From Eretmocerus hayati (taxonomy: Eukaryota > Arthropoda > Insecta > Hymenoptera > Aphelinidae), in contig CM056743.1 of the NCBI GenBank assembly GCA_029851415.1, forward strand, positions 120,930,305-120,994,304: a DNA stretch of 64,000 bases, written 5' to 3'. Under the pieces are notes generated by a model. The model was not told the DNA's origin, made no database searches, and was given only the letters and a program-made list of their open reading frames with translations. Position 1 is the first letter of the stretch. Each line of letters opens with the position of its first letter. The position numbers and the translations under genes were made by a program. Of the stretch, positions 1-11,095 are shown piece by piece.

Positions 1-660
1 TCCAAGAGTTCAATCCCACGGGCTGTATTATACTCTGAGATACAGCCATACTGAATAGCATAGTCAGTATATCGATAGTATTTTTTTTTTTCAACATAAG
101 CTCAGAGGCCAATTTTAATCTCCATACTTGTATCTCAGGATAGGAGGACCATGGGACTAAACTTTTATCTAGATACCTTCGTTTCTTCCCAAAACTAGAT
201 GATTCCCTGAGTTTGGGACGAATTCAGTACCCGCAATATTGGACCTGACCTTGTTGGATAAAAACCAAAATTCAACAAAATTCAACGAAAATGAATTTCG
301 TCACAAGCCCTGCTTTTTGTAGTCTTAGGTAATTTTTTGCAGTTTTAGGTGGTAATCTAGTGTTTGAATATGAGACCATCGAATTCTCCGTATAATTTGT
401 TGATCTTGAAATAGAATCGGGTATAGGAAAAGACAAATCTTACGTGTTTCATTTCAACTTTTTTTTGTACCATAAAGGGTAAGAGTACACGAACTCTCAA
501 TATTACGATACGAGTAGGAAGAAATTGGTTTTCGTACTTGAATAACCATCAGATGGCCTGTCATGAATATCCCTGAGAGTGAGTGTGCACACGCGGGACG
601 GGGAATTATGAGAAAAATTAATTTTGAGGTTCTTTTGTAAAAATTAGGATAAAATAATAC
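1..660. other. P450 intron 2 / left window edge
   Basis: AT-rich sequence without a recognisable coding exon. It is taken as the second intron of the P450 gene. No repeat or RNA gene is seen. Confidence 0.35.
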
Positions 661-767
661 CTTGAGTTGTTCTGGATCGTATGCAACGTAGAATAGCCTG
701 CTTGCTAGCCACACTCGAAAAGGTGATGGATACGTTTTCAACAGCCACTGGCATTTATTCAAAATAT
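661..767 (-). CDS. Cytochrome P450, CYP4-like, exon 2
   Basis: The exon starts after a CAG acceptor (768-770) and ends before a GTATTA donor (655-660). It encodes 35 codons in phase with exon 1, including YPSPFRVWLASRLFYVAYDP, the usual CYP4 'YPSPFRxWLG...DPE' segment that follows the hinge. No third exon is recognisable in 1-660 on either strand, so the gene continues beyond the window. With only about 92 codons visible, function and integrity cannot be judged. A truncated pseudogene is possible but nothing seen here requires it. Confidence 0.72.
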
Positions 768-1167
768 CTGTAAATGTTAGGTGTAAAGTTTGTTACAGAA
801 AATATTTCTGATGGCTCTACACTTATTCGTACCCATTATGCGTAAAAAATGTTGCAGCGAATTCAAGGATACCGAGTAAAACATTGGAAAAGTTAAACAG
901 GAAAATTTGAGAATCAAATGATGTCATTATGCGTGAAAGGCTTTCCTGTTTTACGAGTTATTCAAAGAGACTGAAGAGTGATCGGACTGTGATAGAAAAG
1001 ATACTAATGAATTATGCAACCTTGAAGAAAGACAAGTATATGAATGTGTGAATGAAAATGTAGACAAGATCATCGAGATATGCAAGTATCATTACTTTCA
1101 GTTTGCTTTCTTTCGAAAGAGAGAAATTGTAACGCTGAATGATCATAATGCTCCTGAATATGCTTAC

Positions 1168-1336
1168 CTTCAGTACTTCCAATAAAAAAATGAGCACTTC
1201 CAATAAAAGGCAACGCTAACGGCCCCGGATATTTTGCAGACTCTCGGTACAGGCGAATTCTCCGCACATGGTACACGATAATGAAAATAATGAAAATTAT
1301 GGCTCCACATGGGGCGATGAACGACGCGACGGTCAT
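1168..1336 (-). CDS. Cytochrome P450, CYP4-like, exon 1 (partial gene)
   Basis: This is the N-terminal exon of a membrane-bound P450 monooxygenase. P450s of this class oxidise fatty acids, hormones or xenobiotics at the ER membrane using electrons from NADPH-P450 reductase. The ATG at 1336 is followed by a hydrophobic anchor (residues ~4-23, rich in I and F), a basic stop (HVRRIRLYR) and the proline-rich hinge YPGPLALPFIG, typical of CYP4 (PGPxxLPxxG). The exon ends at a GTAAGC donor (1162-1167), leaving one base of a codon. It joins in frame to the exon at 661-767. The heme-binding half lies off the left edge. CYP4 is judged from hinge and exon-2 style; another clan-4 family is possible. Confidence 0.72.
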
Positions 1337-1730
1337 GATTGAGCTGTAGTTTCGAATTTTCTTTCAAATGGTATTCCTCCGTTACTCGGGTTTCTTTTAT
1401 ATTTCTGCCCTGGGCGTGCGCATTCGTAAGATCTGTGATCGAAGTGGGAAAAATCAGTGCCTTGTCTGAAATATACACGCAAGCTTAGCGAGTCATTCCT
1501 CTAAATTTTGAGAGTTCGAAGTTGCTTGTCAATACACTAATCCGAGTTTAGTACTTTCCATCCAACGTTATGATTGTGGGGTTGAAAATTATTGAAAGAA
1601 TTTCGATGTTTGTACAGCCGTGTCATTTTTGATTTCAGTTCCCGGTTTCGGAACAATTTTGTGCTCGGAAAAATTCGACGATTAGTTGAATAATGACAGA
1701 AAATAGTGTAAAGGTTTTGATATTTAACAT
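1337..1730. other. P450 upstream flank
   Basis: The 5' flank of the P450 gene, where its promoter should lie. No clear TATA or initiator element can be assigned. Confidence 0.3.
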
Positions 1731-1930
1731 AGGGCGACTAAAGCGCCACTTTTACTCCCAACTGCGAACCTAAAATTGGCGTTTATTCGCCCTAATGCGA
1801 AAAAATAGCAAACTTCCCTCGCTCGGCAGGCTGTTTTAACGCACGAGGAATATTTTCCCCTCGTTGCACTTGGGGAAAAGTCATCCCCGTGCCCCAAAAC
1901 AGCCTAGCCTCGCATCGGGAGTAATATACT
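1730..1930 (+). repeat. Interspersed repeat copy 1 (gcgactaaa family)
   Basis: A ~200-bp block beginning near 'ggcgactaaagcgcc', with an 'aaaattggcgttt' segment and an inner run around 'cgaggaatattttcccctcg'. A diverged direct copy with the same order of motifs lies at about 5878-6045. Class is unknown. Confidence 0.5.
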
Positions 1931-4535
1931 ATTTTCGTTCTTCTCCAAAACACACACGGATGTGTTCCGAATTCATCAGAAATTTATTTCACTTTTGTTC
2001 AGATTTTTCTTATTCGTCCAGGGATCGAAATTTATCGTAAATATTGGATGAAGATATGATCTCATTTAAGGACACATTCTAAATTGAGGGGTTAAGCGCC
2101 GTGTTACTTTGGGAGAATAGTATAACCTCTTAAGTGAAACTCCTGTTGCTTCTTTTTTTTTTTCTATTTATTCTTATTAACATCTGCTACCAAAGAGTTT
2201 GTTCTACTGAGGGAGGTTTTTCACTAACGGAGAATGGAAAACACGCAGTAGGAGGTTAAATGGCTCCTGAATCGTGGTTTCGATTACAGAGGTAATTTCA
2301 CATACGGGGGTATTTTTTTAGGAGGTCTTACTGGACTATTATCGTTCACTACCGAGAACTCTAGACACTCGGAGACGTACTTGTCATGATCAGATTATAT
2401 TATTTTGATGAAAGTAGGGAGAAACAGGAAGAAGTTCTATTTTCACCCCCCCCCCCCCCACACACGCACACACAAAATCATATGTTTGGTCTAGGCCTTA
2501 TATAGCTTGATTGATTTCTCGTTACGCGTGAGAAATTTCTCAGATTTTTCTGATGAGTTAGGATAGAATAATCACCGGTTATTTGAATACGATCAAAAAA
2601 TGTTGTCTATCATGTTTGACACGTGGTTATTTTATTTTTTTCAGTTCTTGTAAACTAGGCCCTCGACACTACTCAAAACCTACATAAAATTGAATGAAAT
2701 AGAGACTGCAAAAATCTTCTATTGGTTCTTAATATGAGCTTACATGATAGGAGAAATTTCGGATAAGCTATTCACAATCTCTTTCTTCACCCTAGGGATT
2801 AAAAGATTGTTCTCATATGATAGATTTAAATCATTTAGTGATAGTATAATTGAGTTTGGACCATCAATCTGAAAACAATTGGTCTTCGATATGCTGAATG
2901 GAAGTGAGTGGCTGAAACAGACACGAGTTCGTCTCGCAATTTTCAACTTTTCATGCAGAAATATGTCACATTTACGCTCTGTGCGTGCGAATAATTTTTA
3001 GACATCAAGACGTTTTTCTTCATTCTGTTGAGACCCATAAGGACCACATGAGGGACGGATGAATATAGTTTTGGATCCAAGATAGCCAAATTTACGTTTC
3101 TGAGCTTCAGGTTCGAGTCGAAATGGAAATTCGCTGCGAAAAGAATTGCGGGATGCTTTCTCGTTTCCTGCCGATGATCCAAAAATTGAAAATCATGGAA
3201 ACCTTTCTCTGTTATTCTCATTCCTGCACTGAACAACCCTTTAACTTTTCTGTATAAATATTCATTATCAAAATACACCGCTCATCTATCAAATGAAAAT
3301 ACTTCAATAGCAAAATTAAAGGTTCAGCATCCATCAAAAATATTTTTTAAATAATTTCTATCCAGTTATTCTCCTTATAGCACTTGCAAATGCTGTATTT
3401 TACACTTGATGTAATAATTCATCTTTCAAGTTGAATAATTTCCTGGGCTCAGAATGAATCGCGGAGCGCCGCTTCAAGATGAGTGAGCCCATCGCAAAAG
3501 GGGTCTGAAAAATATATCAAAATTTCAAAGAGATCAGCGGAAGTGTGCGCAAGTTTTCGAATGCCATTGAAATACAGATGAGAATTAGTTTTTCGCAAAA
3601 TGGGACTCTTAATCAAGATTTCAATACAATAAATATCTTCAAAATGATGAAATACTACGTGGAAACAATCTCGGTAGATTTGTAATATGTTGCGAAGCTT
3701 GGACGCTAGACCTTTTAGCCAAACTTAATTTGAGAATTTTGATTAATTGTTGATATTTGTGTTTATTATGTTTAATAGAAAAGTTTCAATATGTGAAGCT
3801 GAAAACTAACTGATGACAAGGGGAACGCCAACCTTGCGGGCCCTGGATCTTGACGAAACTCTGGGGATTATCTTGATTCAGTGAGAAATGAACGCATCTC
3901 CAAGGGTTAAATCCAATGAGCCTTCTTTTCCAAGATACAACCGTGGAGATTAAGATTGTCCATATAGGCCCATGTTAAAATGACACACATGTAGACACTA
4001 ACAATGCGAATCTTCATCGCTGTATTTCGGGGAAAGAGGCCTATTGGATCAAACCCTTGGAGATGCCTTCTATTTTTACCAAAACAAGATCAGTCCTAGA
4101 GTCTCATCAACATCCAGCACCCGCAAGGTTGGTGTGTTCCCCTTGTGAGTACATCGCTATATGATTAGGAGCCATCCCTGAGAAATTCATACAGATTAGT
4201 GGAAACGCTCTCGAGACCTGCAGAAAGAATTGCGAATTAGGAACGAGAAAAGAATCAAAATTCAAATTAAAAATGTCCCTAGAGTCATGATAAATCAAGG
4301 AATATGGCTCAAAAAATACTGGGCTCATCGCACAAAGACGTTGAACAATGCTTTGAAATTTTATAGAGATCAATGAAAGTATCTACGAGTTTTTGAGTGA
4401 CATAGAAAAGAAAATGAACTACTTATTTTTTGTTGAGAAAAGTGGAAGTGACAATCGAAATTCCGTATTAATCGATCTGTTTATAATGATCGAGAAATAC
4501 TTGGAGAATATATTCGACAATTCATATTGAGAGAC
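1931..4535. other. Gene-poor interval
   Basis: No gene is recognised. A poly-C run followed by CA repeats lies near 2446-2474. The longest open frame (2943-3278, minus) has no family resemblance and no splice context. Blocks around 3440-3640 and 4300-4400 share a 'gggctcatcgc' type segment with the repeat family described at 4540-4925, so part of this stretch is old repeat. Confidence 0.4.
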
Positions 4536-4539
4536 TTAG

Positions 4540-4925
4540 ATACCAGGACGTTTGGACCAACATGGTATGAAAATTGGGTTGAAATTTATGTAATCAATTT
4601 GACGTGGAAGAGAAAGTATTGAGAGTGTGAAAAAGTCGCAATGAACTGGGCTCATCATTGACTAATTTAGAACAAACCCTCGAAGTTTCAAGAAGATTGC
4701 TTCAAGGGTTCAGGAGAACTCGCGTGACAAAGGGAAGACAACATACAGACACACATACATACGGACATACACAGGACACAAGGTGTGATTGAAAATAATT
4801 CACAGGGAGTGTTGTACATCACCGATGAAATGAATAGGGGTACCATTCGATAGGTGTCAGCAAGCAGAATGAGATAAATAAGCCCTCATTTGGGTAGGGC
4901 TCGAACTAGGGGGTTAAAAATGAGT
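4540..4925 (+). repeat. Interspersed repeat R, copy 1
   Basis: About 390 bp that match, in reverse orientation, 23915-24310. Shared landmarks in order: 'acgtttggaccaacat', 'gtattgagagt', 'ctgggctcatca', 'tttcaagaagattgct', 'caggagaactcgcgt', a CA/TACA-rich stretch, 'ttgtacat' and 'agcagaatgagat'. Identity looks like roughly 75-80 percent by eye. No coding capacity is seen. The element type is unknown. Confidence 0.65.
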
Positions 4926-5877
4926 AAATCAAAAACATTTCAAGCGAAAATTTCTGCACCGATACAATACTTTCTATTTGAGAAAGCAAAACAAAATAAC
5001 ACATCTTGCGTCGCATTTGCGAGGCTGTCCCGCGATTCTGAATGATGAACTTTTGGAATTAGCTCTTGGCAAGGAAAGTGGGAGTATTCAACATTTGGGT
5101 CACTTTGGATGCTAATTATATGGATTTGCATCGTTGGTGCTCATTCCTCTTGTTAAACGTTGACGATATTTGTTCGCACACGCACTGATTGTGTTGAGAA
5201 CCTTACAGCAATAGACTGCACGCGATAATGTGTATCTTGTTTAGGTTATCAGATCTTTGATTTGTCAAACCTCCTTCAAAATAACGAGATCACTGGAAAA
5301 AAAAAATTCGATCGATCGACACTCGCGTTTGTACCAAACTATACGATGCGCGCTCATCCGTTTCAACTCAATGCAATCGTCTTCTTGTCGCGAAACTCGC
5401 GCGCAATCGAGCATCGCGACTTCGTTTTGTACGTGAGCACCGCTACGATCCGCGAATATCAACGAATTCCGCAACGACCTCCCATGGAAAGCGAACCCAG
5501 TCACGTACCTCGTACAGACCACGACGAAATTCTCACGCGTACATACGTTACACACGAAGGGCAGAACTCATTTCATGCATCTTTATGTACCTATCTTTTC
5601 TGTTTCTTTTAGTGCGCCCTTGAAGTGCTTTCTGCAGAATCTTGAGTGCTTTGTCTTTACTTTTTATTGAAATCGGCTGAAATCCGCCTCAAACTTTCGC
5701 CAAGATTGAAATTTATCTGCATGGATCGAGATTCCATGTGAAATGTTTGAGCTCGTCAGAGCATCTGACGATGAAAGACATGGGGATCGCACCCGGTTAT
5801 TGCCACTGAGGAATCATCTATCTTGACATTCTTTTTATTAGCAGTTTAGTTGGAATAGTGTGAACATTTCTATTTTG
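4926..5877. other. Gene-poor interval with CpG-rich patch
   Basis: The patch at 5300-5560 is richer in CpG and is open on both strands (frames of 116 and 96 codons). Neither translation resembles a known protein and both are free of splice context, so no gene is called. Confidence 0.35.
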
Positions 5878-6045
5878 GCATAGTGCGACTAAACGGCCAC
5901 CCCCCCTCCCCCCGGCTCGAATTACAAAATTGGCGTTTTGTCGCCTGATATGTAAAACAGTTCATGTAACTCGCTCGTCGGGCCATTTTGGGACTCGGGG
6001 AATATTTTCGCCTCGTGCATGCAACACATTTCATCGGCGTGTGTT
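5878..6045 (+). repeat. Interspersed repeat copy 2 (gcgactaaa family)
   Basis: A diverged direct copy of 1730-1930: 'catagtgcgactaaa', then 'aaaattggcgtttt', then 'ggggaatattttcgcctcg'. It contains a short C run at 5900-5914. Confidence 0.5.
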
Positions 6046-6284
6046 ATGATTTTTGTGCTCTCCCCGTCACACTCAGCGGGCAGCTGGGTTTCTGAAAACC
6101 CAGCTTTTTCGTCAGGATCACACGAAGAATGATCTTGGCGATTCCCTTCTCGATTTTTCATAGATCTCGCCGAGCCGCTCATACCTCGACCTGCGAAATA
6201 CAATATAACACAAAGGATCAGAATTCATCAAATTAAAATTGGGATAGTGCTTAGACGAGGGCATCGAAAGGAGAGTCACCTTCT

Positions 6285-7378
6285 GAAACATTCTTCGCTA
6301 TCTGGAAGTTGAGGAGTCAATGGCGATCGATACCTAAAAATGAAGCTTCGCGACAAGATGATTCGATGCTCGAGCGATAGTCGACGCCCTCTACAGTTTG
6401 ATGCCGGTGTAAGAGTTTCCGGATTCAAGTCTAACTCTGAACCAATCGATCGCTACTCTCTCTCATTTCCATCATTTTTCTCGACTTGGATGTTGGAGAA
6501 TCGAAGGCAATCGATATCCGAGAATTGAGCATCCCGACAAGACGATTCGACACCCAAGCGGTAGTCGACGCTCACCGCAATTCGATGCTGATGTGAGAAT
6601 CAGTGGATTCCGATTGAACTTCAAAGCAATTGATACACTCTATTTTCCATTTGCAACATTTTCTGCTATCTGGGGAATGACGAAACAATAGCGATCAATT
6701 TCTAAAAATGTGGGTTCGCGAAAAGATGACTCGATGCTCGAGCGGTAGTCGACGCTCCTTACACTTTGAAGTAGATGTAAGAATTTGAGGATTCTAATCG
6801 AACTCCAAACTAGTTGATCGCTCCTCTCTTTTATTTTCACCATTCTTCTCGACGTGGATGTTGGAAAGTCCATGGCGATCAATATCTAAGAATTGAGCTT
6901 CGCGACAAAATGATCCGATACTCGAGCGGTAGTCGACGCTCTCCACAATTTGATGCAGATACTAGAACTAGCGGAGTCCGATCGAATCCCAGAGCAATTG
7001 ATCTTTTCTTTTTCTTCTGCAACATTTTCTGCTATTGAGGACTCAAAAACGATCGACTTTTAAAAATGTGTGTCCGCGAGAATATGACCCGACGCTCGAG
7101 CGGTACTCGACGCCCCCTACAATTTGAAGCCGATGCAAGAAATTGCGGATTCTAATCGAACTTCAAACCAATTGACCGCTTCTCTTTTTCATTCACACCA
7201 TTCTTCTTGACGTGGATATTGAAAAGTTAAAGGCAATCGATATCCAAGAACTGAGCATCCCGAGAAGACGATTCGATGCTCAAGCGGTAGCCGACACCTT
7301 CCGCAGTTCAATGCATCTAAAGCAGATGTAAAAATTTACGGATTCGAATTGAACCTTGAACTAATTGACCGCTTCTCT
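6285..7378 (+). repeat. Dimeric satellite array, six ~182-bp monomers (A-B x3)
   Basis: The motif 'gctcgagcggtagtcgacgc' or a close variant recurs at about 6366, 6550, 6731, 6910, 7091 and 7274, that is every 179-184 bp. Monomers alternate. Type A carries 'acattttctgctatctgg' (6285, 6655, 7020) and type B carries 'ttctcgacttggatgttgg' or a variant (6476, 6844, 7205). The higher-order period is therefore about 365 bp. The last B unit has a small internal duplication near 7310-7325. Short open frames inside are by-products of the repeat. Confidence 0.85.
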
Positions 7379-7493
7379 TGTGATTACAGCTGCTGTTGTG
7401 ATCTTTCTTACGTGAGTGTGAGAGATCGGCGTTGTCCGTGTGAGTAAATGCCGTCGACACTCGCGTACGCAACGAGTTTCATACCAAGTTTTA

Positions 7494-8618
7494 ATAACGT
7501 ATGAGGGTGATGACAGATAAAGCGCTACGCTACGATTTTGCGCCACGCCACGACGCGCTATCGCACGCCACGACCCAAAAATTCATCCCAGCGAACCCGA
7601 CCATTGATGGACTGGATTTATTGTTATAGTATCAACCGTAGATTATGAAAATGAATCAAATCCATCCATGGTCGAGTTTGCTGGAATGAAGTCTTGGGTC
7701 GTGGCGCGCGATAGCGCGTCGTGGCGTGGCACAAAATCGTAGCGTAGCGCTTTATCTGTCATCACCCTGAGTCGCGTATGCGTAGCGCAGCGGATGCGGG
7801 GCGCATGAGTTTTCTGCTACAGCGGCTATATCGTCTGCATGTTTATTTTTTTGCGAGTCAGGCTTTACCAGTGAAAATTGAATTATCTCAAGATCAACAC
7901 AGGCGTGAGCATGCCTACAAACTCCGACTACCGAAAGTTGACAAGATTGGAAATCAGAGTGAAGAACGAGCAGTATGAGTAAGGCAAATCTTTGGAAAAG
8001 TTACGGCCACTCAAATCAAAAAAACATTTCCTGTCTTCAGTTGATTGACCGAATTTAGAACGGGCCCATCGTTGATGGGCAAGGCTTAGAACACCGATCA
8101 TACTTACCGTCGCTATGCTGAAATGATTGATTTTCACGGTGTGAAAACCCGATTTTCAAACAGTAAACATTGCTCGTAAGTAAGTGTTTGACTCTGGCAT
8201 ACATGTTGACTATTCGGAAATCGAGCTTTGATTATGAAGAACAATAACACCCTAGCAATAATTGATGAAAGGATTGGATCACGAAGCTCTCGACCGCCAA
8301 AACGTCTTGAAAACTAAATTCAGTCAATCAACTGAAGAGAGAAAATGTTTCGTTGATTTGAGTGGCCGTAACTTTTCCAAAAGTTTGCCTTATTTATACT
8401 GCTCGTTTGTCACTCTGGTTTCCAATCTTGTCTTCATCTTTGGGTACTCAGATTTTGGAGGCATGCTCACGCCTATATGTTGATCTTGGGATAATTCAAT
8501 TTTCACTGGTAAAACCTGACTCGCAAAAAAATAAACATGCAGACAATATAGCTACTGTAGCAGACAACTTAAGCGCCCCGCATCCGCTGCGCTACGCATA
8601 CGCGACTCATACGTTAAT
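7494..8618. mobile_element. Foldback element O (interrupted palindrome)
   Basis: The arms at about 7769-8063 and 8312-8608 are reverse complements, joined by a ~250-bp loop. Both arm ends read 'gcgtatgcgtagcgcagcgg' in the outside-in direction. The left arm's outermost few bases ('aacgtatga') lie beyond a 263-bp insertion (7505-7767). The right arm lacks that insertion and so shows the empty site. No transposase frame is present, so it is a non-autonomous foldback element. Confidence 0.75.
7505..7767. mobile_element. Nested foldback MITE in O, TGA target duplication
   Basis: An inverted repeat with termini GGGTGATGACAGATAAAGCG and its complement; arms are about 115 bp, with a short centre near 7622-7654. 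It is flanked by TGA on both sides (7502-7504 and 7768-7770). The opposite arm of the host element reads through this point as GTATGAGTCGCG, with a single TGA. A 3-bp duplication fits PIF/Harbinger-like elements; the superfamily is an inference. Confidence 0.7.
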
Positions 8619-8709
8619 GTAGACGCAGCCAATGCGTACATGACATCTTGTTTCCCCGAGGACGAGACTCGCTCCTCGCACGTGGGGATCATGGTTTGCA
8701 TACGTGACA

Positions 8710-8940
8710 ACGAAGCTTCATTCGCGTACGCAAGAATGTCATGTCCCGTACGCTAAGATCGAACTTTGCGTGGACATGACCAATCGCGTTCGTGAAAATG
8801 TCATTTGACATTCGCGACAACCGGGTTCATTCGCGTACGCGGGGATATCATGTCGCGTACCCAAAAATTGAACTTTGTCTGGACCAGACCCCATTCGCGT
8901 AGGCGAAAATGTGGATCTGCGTTCGCGATAACCAAACAGG
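8710..8940 (+). repeat. CpG-rich tandem repeat, ~109-bp period
   Basis: 'ttcattcgcgtacgc' occurs at 8717 and 8826, each followed by 'atgtc(c/g)cgtac' and 'attgaactttg' or 'atcgaactttg'. A third, partial start lies near 8890. The unit is dense in 'cgcg' and 'cgtacgc' words. About two copies plus a fragment. Confidence 0.65.
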
Positions 8941-9829
8941 AATACATTGAATTTGAGAGTATCTATTGATATCTACCGATTTTTGCGGTCATATTCGCCG
9001 CGGCGCAGCTTTATACCCTCCAGCAGCTGCACACGTTGAGTATTAGACTCGGACGAACTTCCTCTTGACCTAAGCTTGCCCGAATTTCGATTTATTTCGT
9101 GAGTTTTGTGTCGACGAACTACGGATATGTTTCCGATGAATGTTTCCAAAGGACCACTCTATAACTACCAACACAAAAGAATCGAAGAAAAATTGAAGTT
9201 TGCAGTGAAATTGCGTCCGATTCGTGCCTGCCTCTGATCGTGTAGAATAATCACCAGAAGACGCATACTTATGGAGTCCAGAAAACATAAACTGACAAAC
9301 AGTCAATATCGAAAATTGAGAGTACCTATTGATATTTTGATTATACAATCAAAATACAACAAGATTTCGATATGGACAGACACTTACTTTTCAGCCTCAT
9401 CAGCCACCACAATTGTGATCTCCATGCATCGCAGACCTGGGAAAGGGCGTACGAAAAACAAACAGACTGACACACACGTGGTGACTGGCAACATGAAGCG
9501 AGAGTCACAAACTCAGAAAATTTTTACAAACTATTTGGAACTCACCAATCGAAATTACAAACTCTGCGCTACATACCTTTTTCGGGATGTACACCAATTC
9601 TGTAACAAGTTGTCTATGAAAAAATTGAGGAGTCAAAATTATGATTGCACGAGCATTTAATTTAGACTCATAAGATTTCAGAGCAGAATGTTATGACATT
9701 GAGAGCGAGTCCTTGGCTTGATTGGAAAATCATTCGATTTGGGATGCAAAAAGGACAAGGTCCTCCTTCTTCTCCTTCGCGCTACTGGCCTGATGTGGAC
9801 TTTGTCCTCTTGCAATTACCGGGTGTAGT
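8941..9829. other. Intergenic, no gene recognised
   Basis: A plus-strand frame at 9271-9660 (129 codons) has no recognisable family. A word near 'gagagtacctattgatat' at 9318 also occurs near 8957, suggesting a weak direct repeat. Nothing else is supported. Confidence 0.35.
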
Positions 9830-10078
9830 GCACATGTATGTGTATATGTATATGTGCACGATATATAAAGGCTGGTTTACAGTTTGTCTCCAAGTGTTGT
9901 GGAGGGGAGCCGGGTCAGCCTCAGCGCCGTCCTCTCGCTGATGGTCTTCTGCTGTTGTGTGTTGACAGATGTCGATTTCGTTTGAGGACGATCTCTAGGC
10001 CGTGAAGGCTCCGTTAGATGGACAGTTCACATTTTTTTCAAAATTTCAGTGAGAAATTTGGCAGCTTTCCCGTCAGGG

Positions 10079-10444
10079 TCACTCAGTATATCTTGAATAT
10101 TGATTGGTATCTTGGCTTTTTTCCCCTAGCTTTTTGATCAGGGTTTCTCTTCGTTTTGTGTATTGTATGCAATCAGTTGCAATGTGCTCGATCTTCTGCT
10201 CAAAATTCCCACATGAGCATCTGGAGTTGTCTATGATGTTCTTCCGGTGTAAGCTTTCGCCCAGATTGTAGTGATTAGCCCGAAGTCTGGTCACTGTGGT
10301 GATATGATATCTAATGGCATTCACTTTTTTGAACCAAGGGATATTGTGACTTCTGTAGTACATATCAGAGTATTTTGTGCCCGTACTTGCCTTTTTAGAG
10401 TTGATGTAGTTTTTGAACTGTTCATTCATGTGCTCCTTAGCCAC
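10079..10444 (-). pseudogene. LINE ORF2 C-terminus with CCHC-like finger
   Basis: It contains TRLRANHYNLGESLHRKNI followed by CSCG, then EHIATDC, a C-x-C...H-x4-C arrangement typical of the end of LOA/I-like ORF2 proteins. Preceding residues include NIPWFKKV. It ends at a TGA near 10079 and leads into the 3' UTR. Confidence 0.75.
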
Positions 10445-10495
10445 TGCGTATAGGTCATTGTGAGGGAGTAGAATGTTTGTCTCATTCGCATCTGT

Positions 10496-11095
10496 TTAGG
10501 CTCCTTTGGCGAATTTATCAGCATGTTCATTGAAGCAGATGTTTTTATGTGATGGTATCCATGTTAAGTTGGTTCTACATCCGTGTCTGCTTAAGTCTGA
10601 GATAGAGTTCATTATTTCTAGAACAAGATATTTGGTGTCCTTGCTTTTGAACACATTATAGCCAGCAACAGCTTTTAGGACACTTAAAGAATCTGAAAAA
10701 ATGTGGGCCTGCGGATATTTATTCTTTTCTATGAGTTTCAGTGTTGCTAGTATAGCCACAGCCTCAGCTGTGAAGATAGGTGCTAGTGGGTTGCGTTTGA
10801 ATTTCAACTCCATTTTTGGTTCTGGACAGAAGACAGCTGCTCCTGTATTTTCCATATCTTCAACTTTGGATCCATCCGTGAAGAAACAAGTGCTACTATT
10901 CATGGTTGAATTAAACATCTCGTTGAATTCGATTTCAGGTCTGCTATCATCAGCTATGATTTTACCACTTCCTGTGTCAACAATTTCCTCTACCTCAGTG
11001 ATGAGAGTGTGGTATTCATAGGGATACGGAAGTGGTGATGGGTTTCTCTTGATATTATTGATATGCTCAAAGTAGTAGGTGCTAAAGCTTTTCAA
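10496..11095 (-). pseudogene. LINE RNase H domain
   Basis: A ribonuclease H fold that would remove RNA from the RNA-DNA hybrid. Residues of the D-E-D-D active site appear in FFTDGSK, IFTAEAVAIL, HIFSDSLSVLKAV and the final HADKFAKGA after LTWIPSHK. The 199-codon frame itself is open, better kept than the RT, but it is not linked to an intact ORF. Confidence 0.85.

Noticed and set aside
5262..5612. 116-codon plus-strand ORF
   Set aside because: An overlapping antisense frame of similar length is equally open; CpG-rich composition explains both; no similarity seen.
6285..8940. CRISPR-like spaced repeats
   Set aside because: Units are full-length tandem satellites and foldbacks in a eukaryotic genome, without short repeats and unique spacers.
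9271..9660. 129-codon plus-strand ORF
   Set aside because: No domain, no splice context, polar low-information product.
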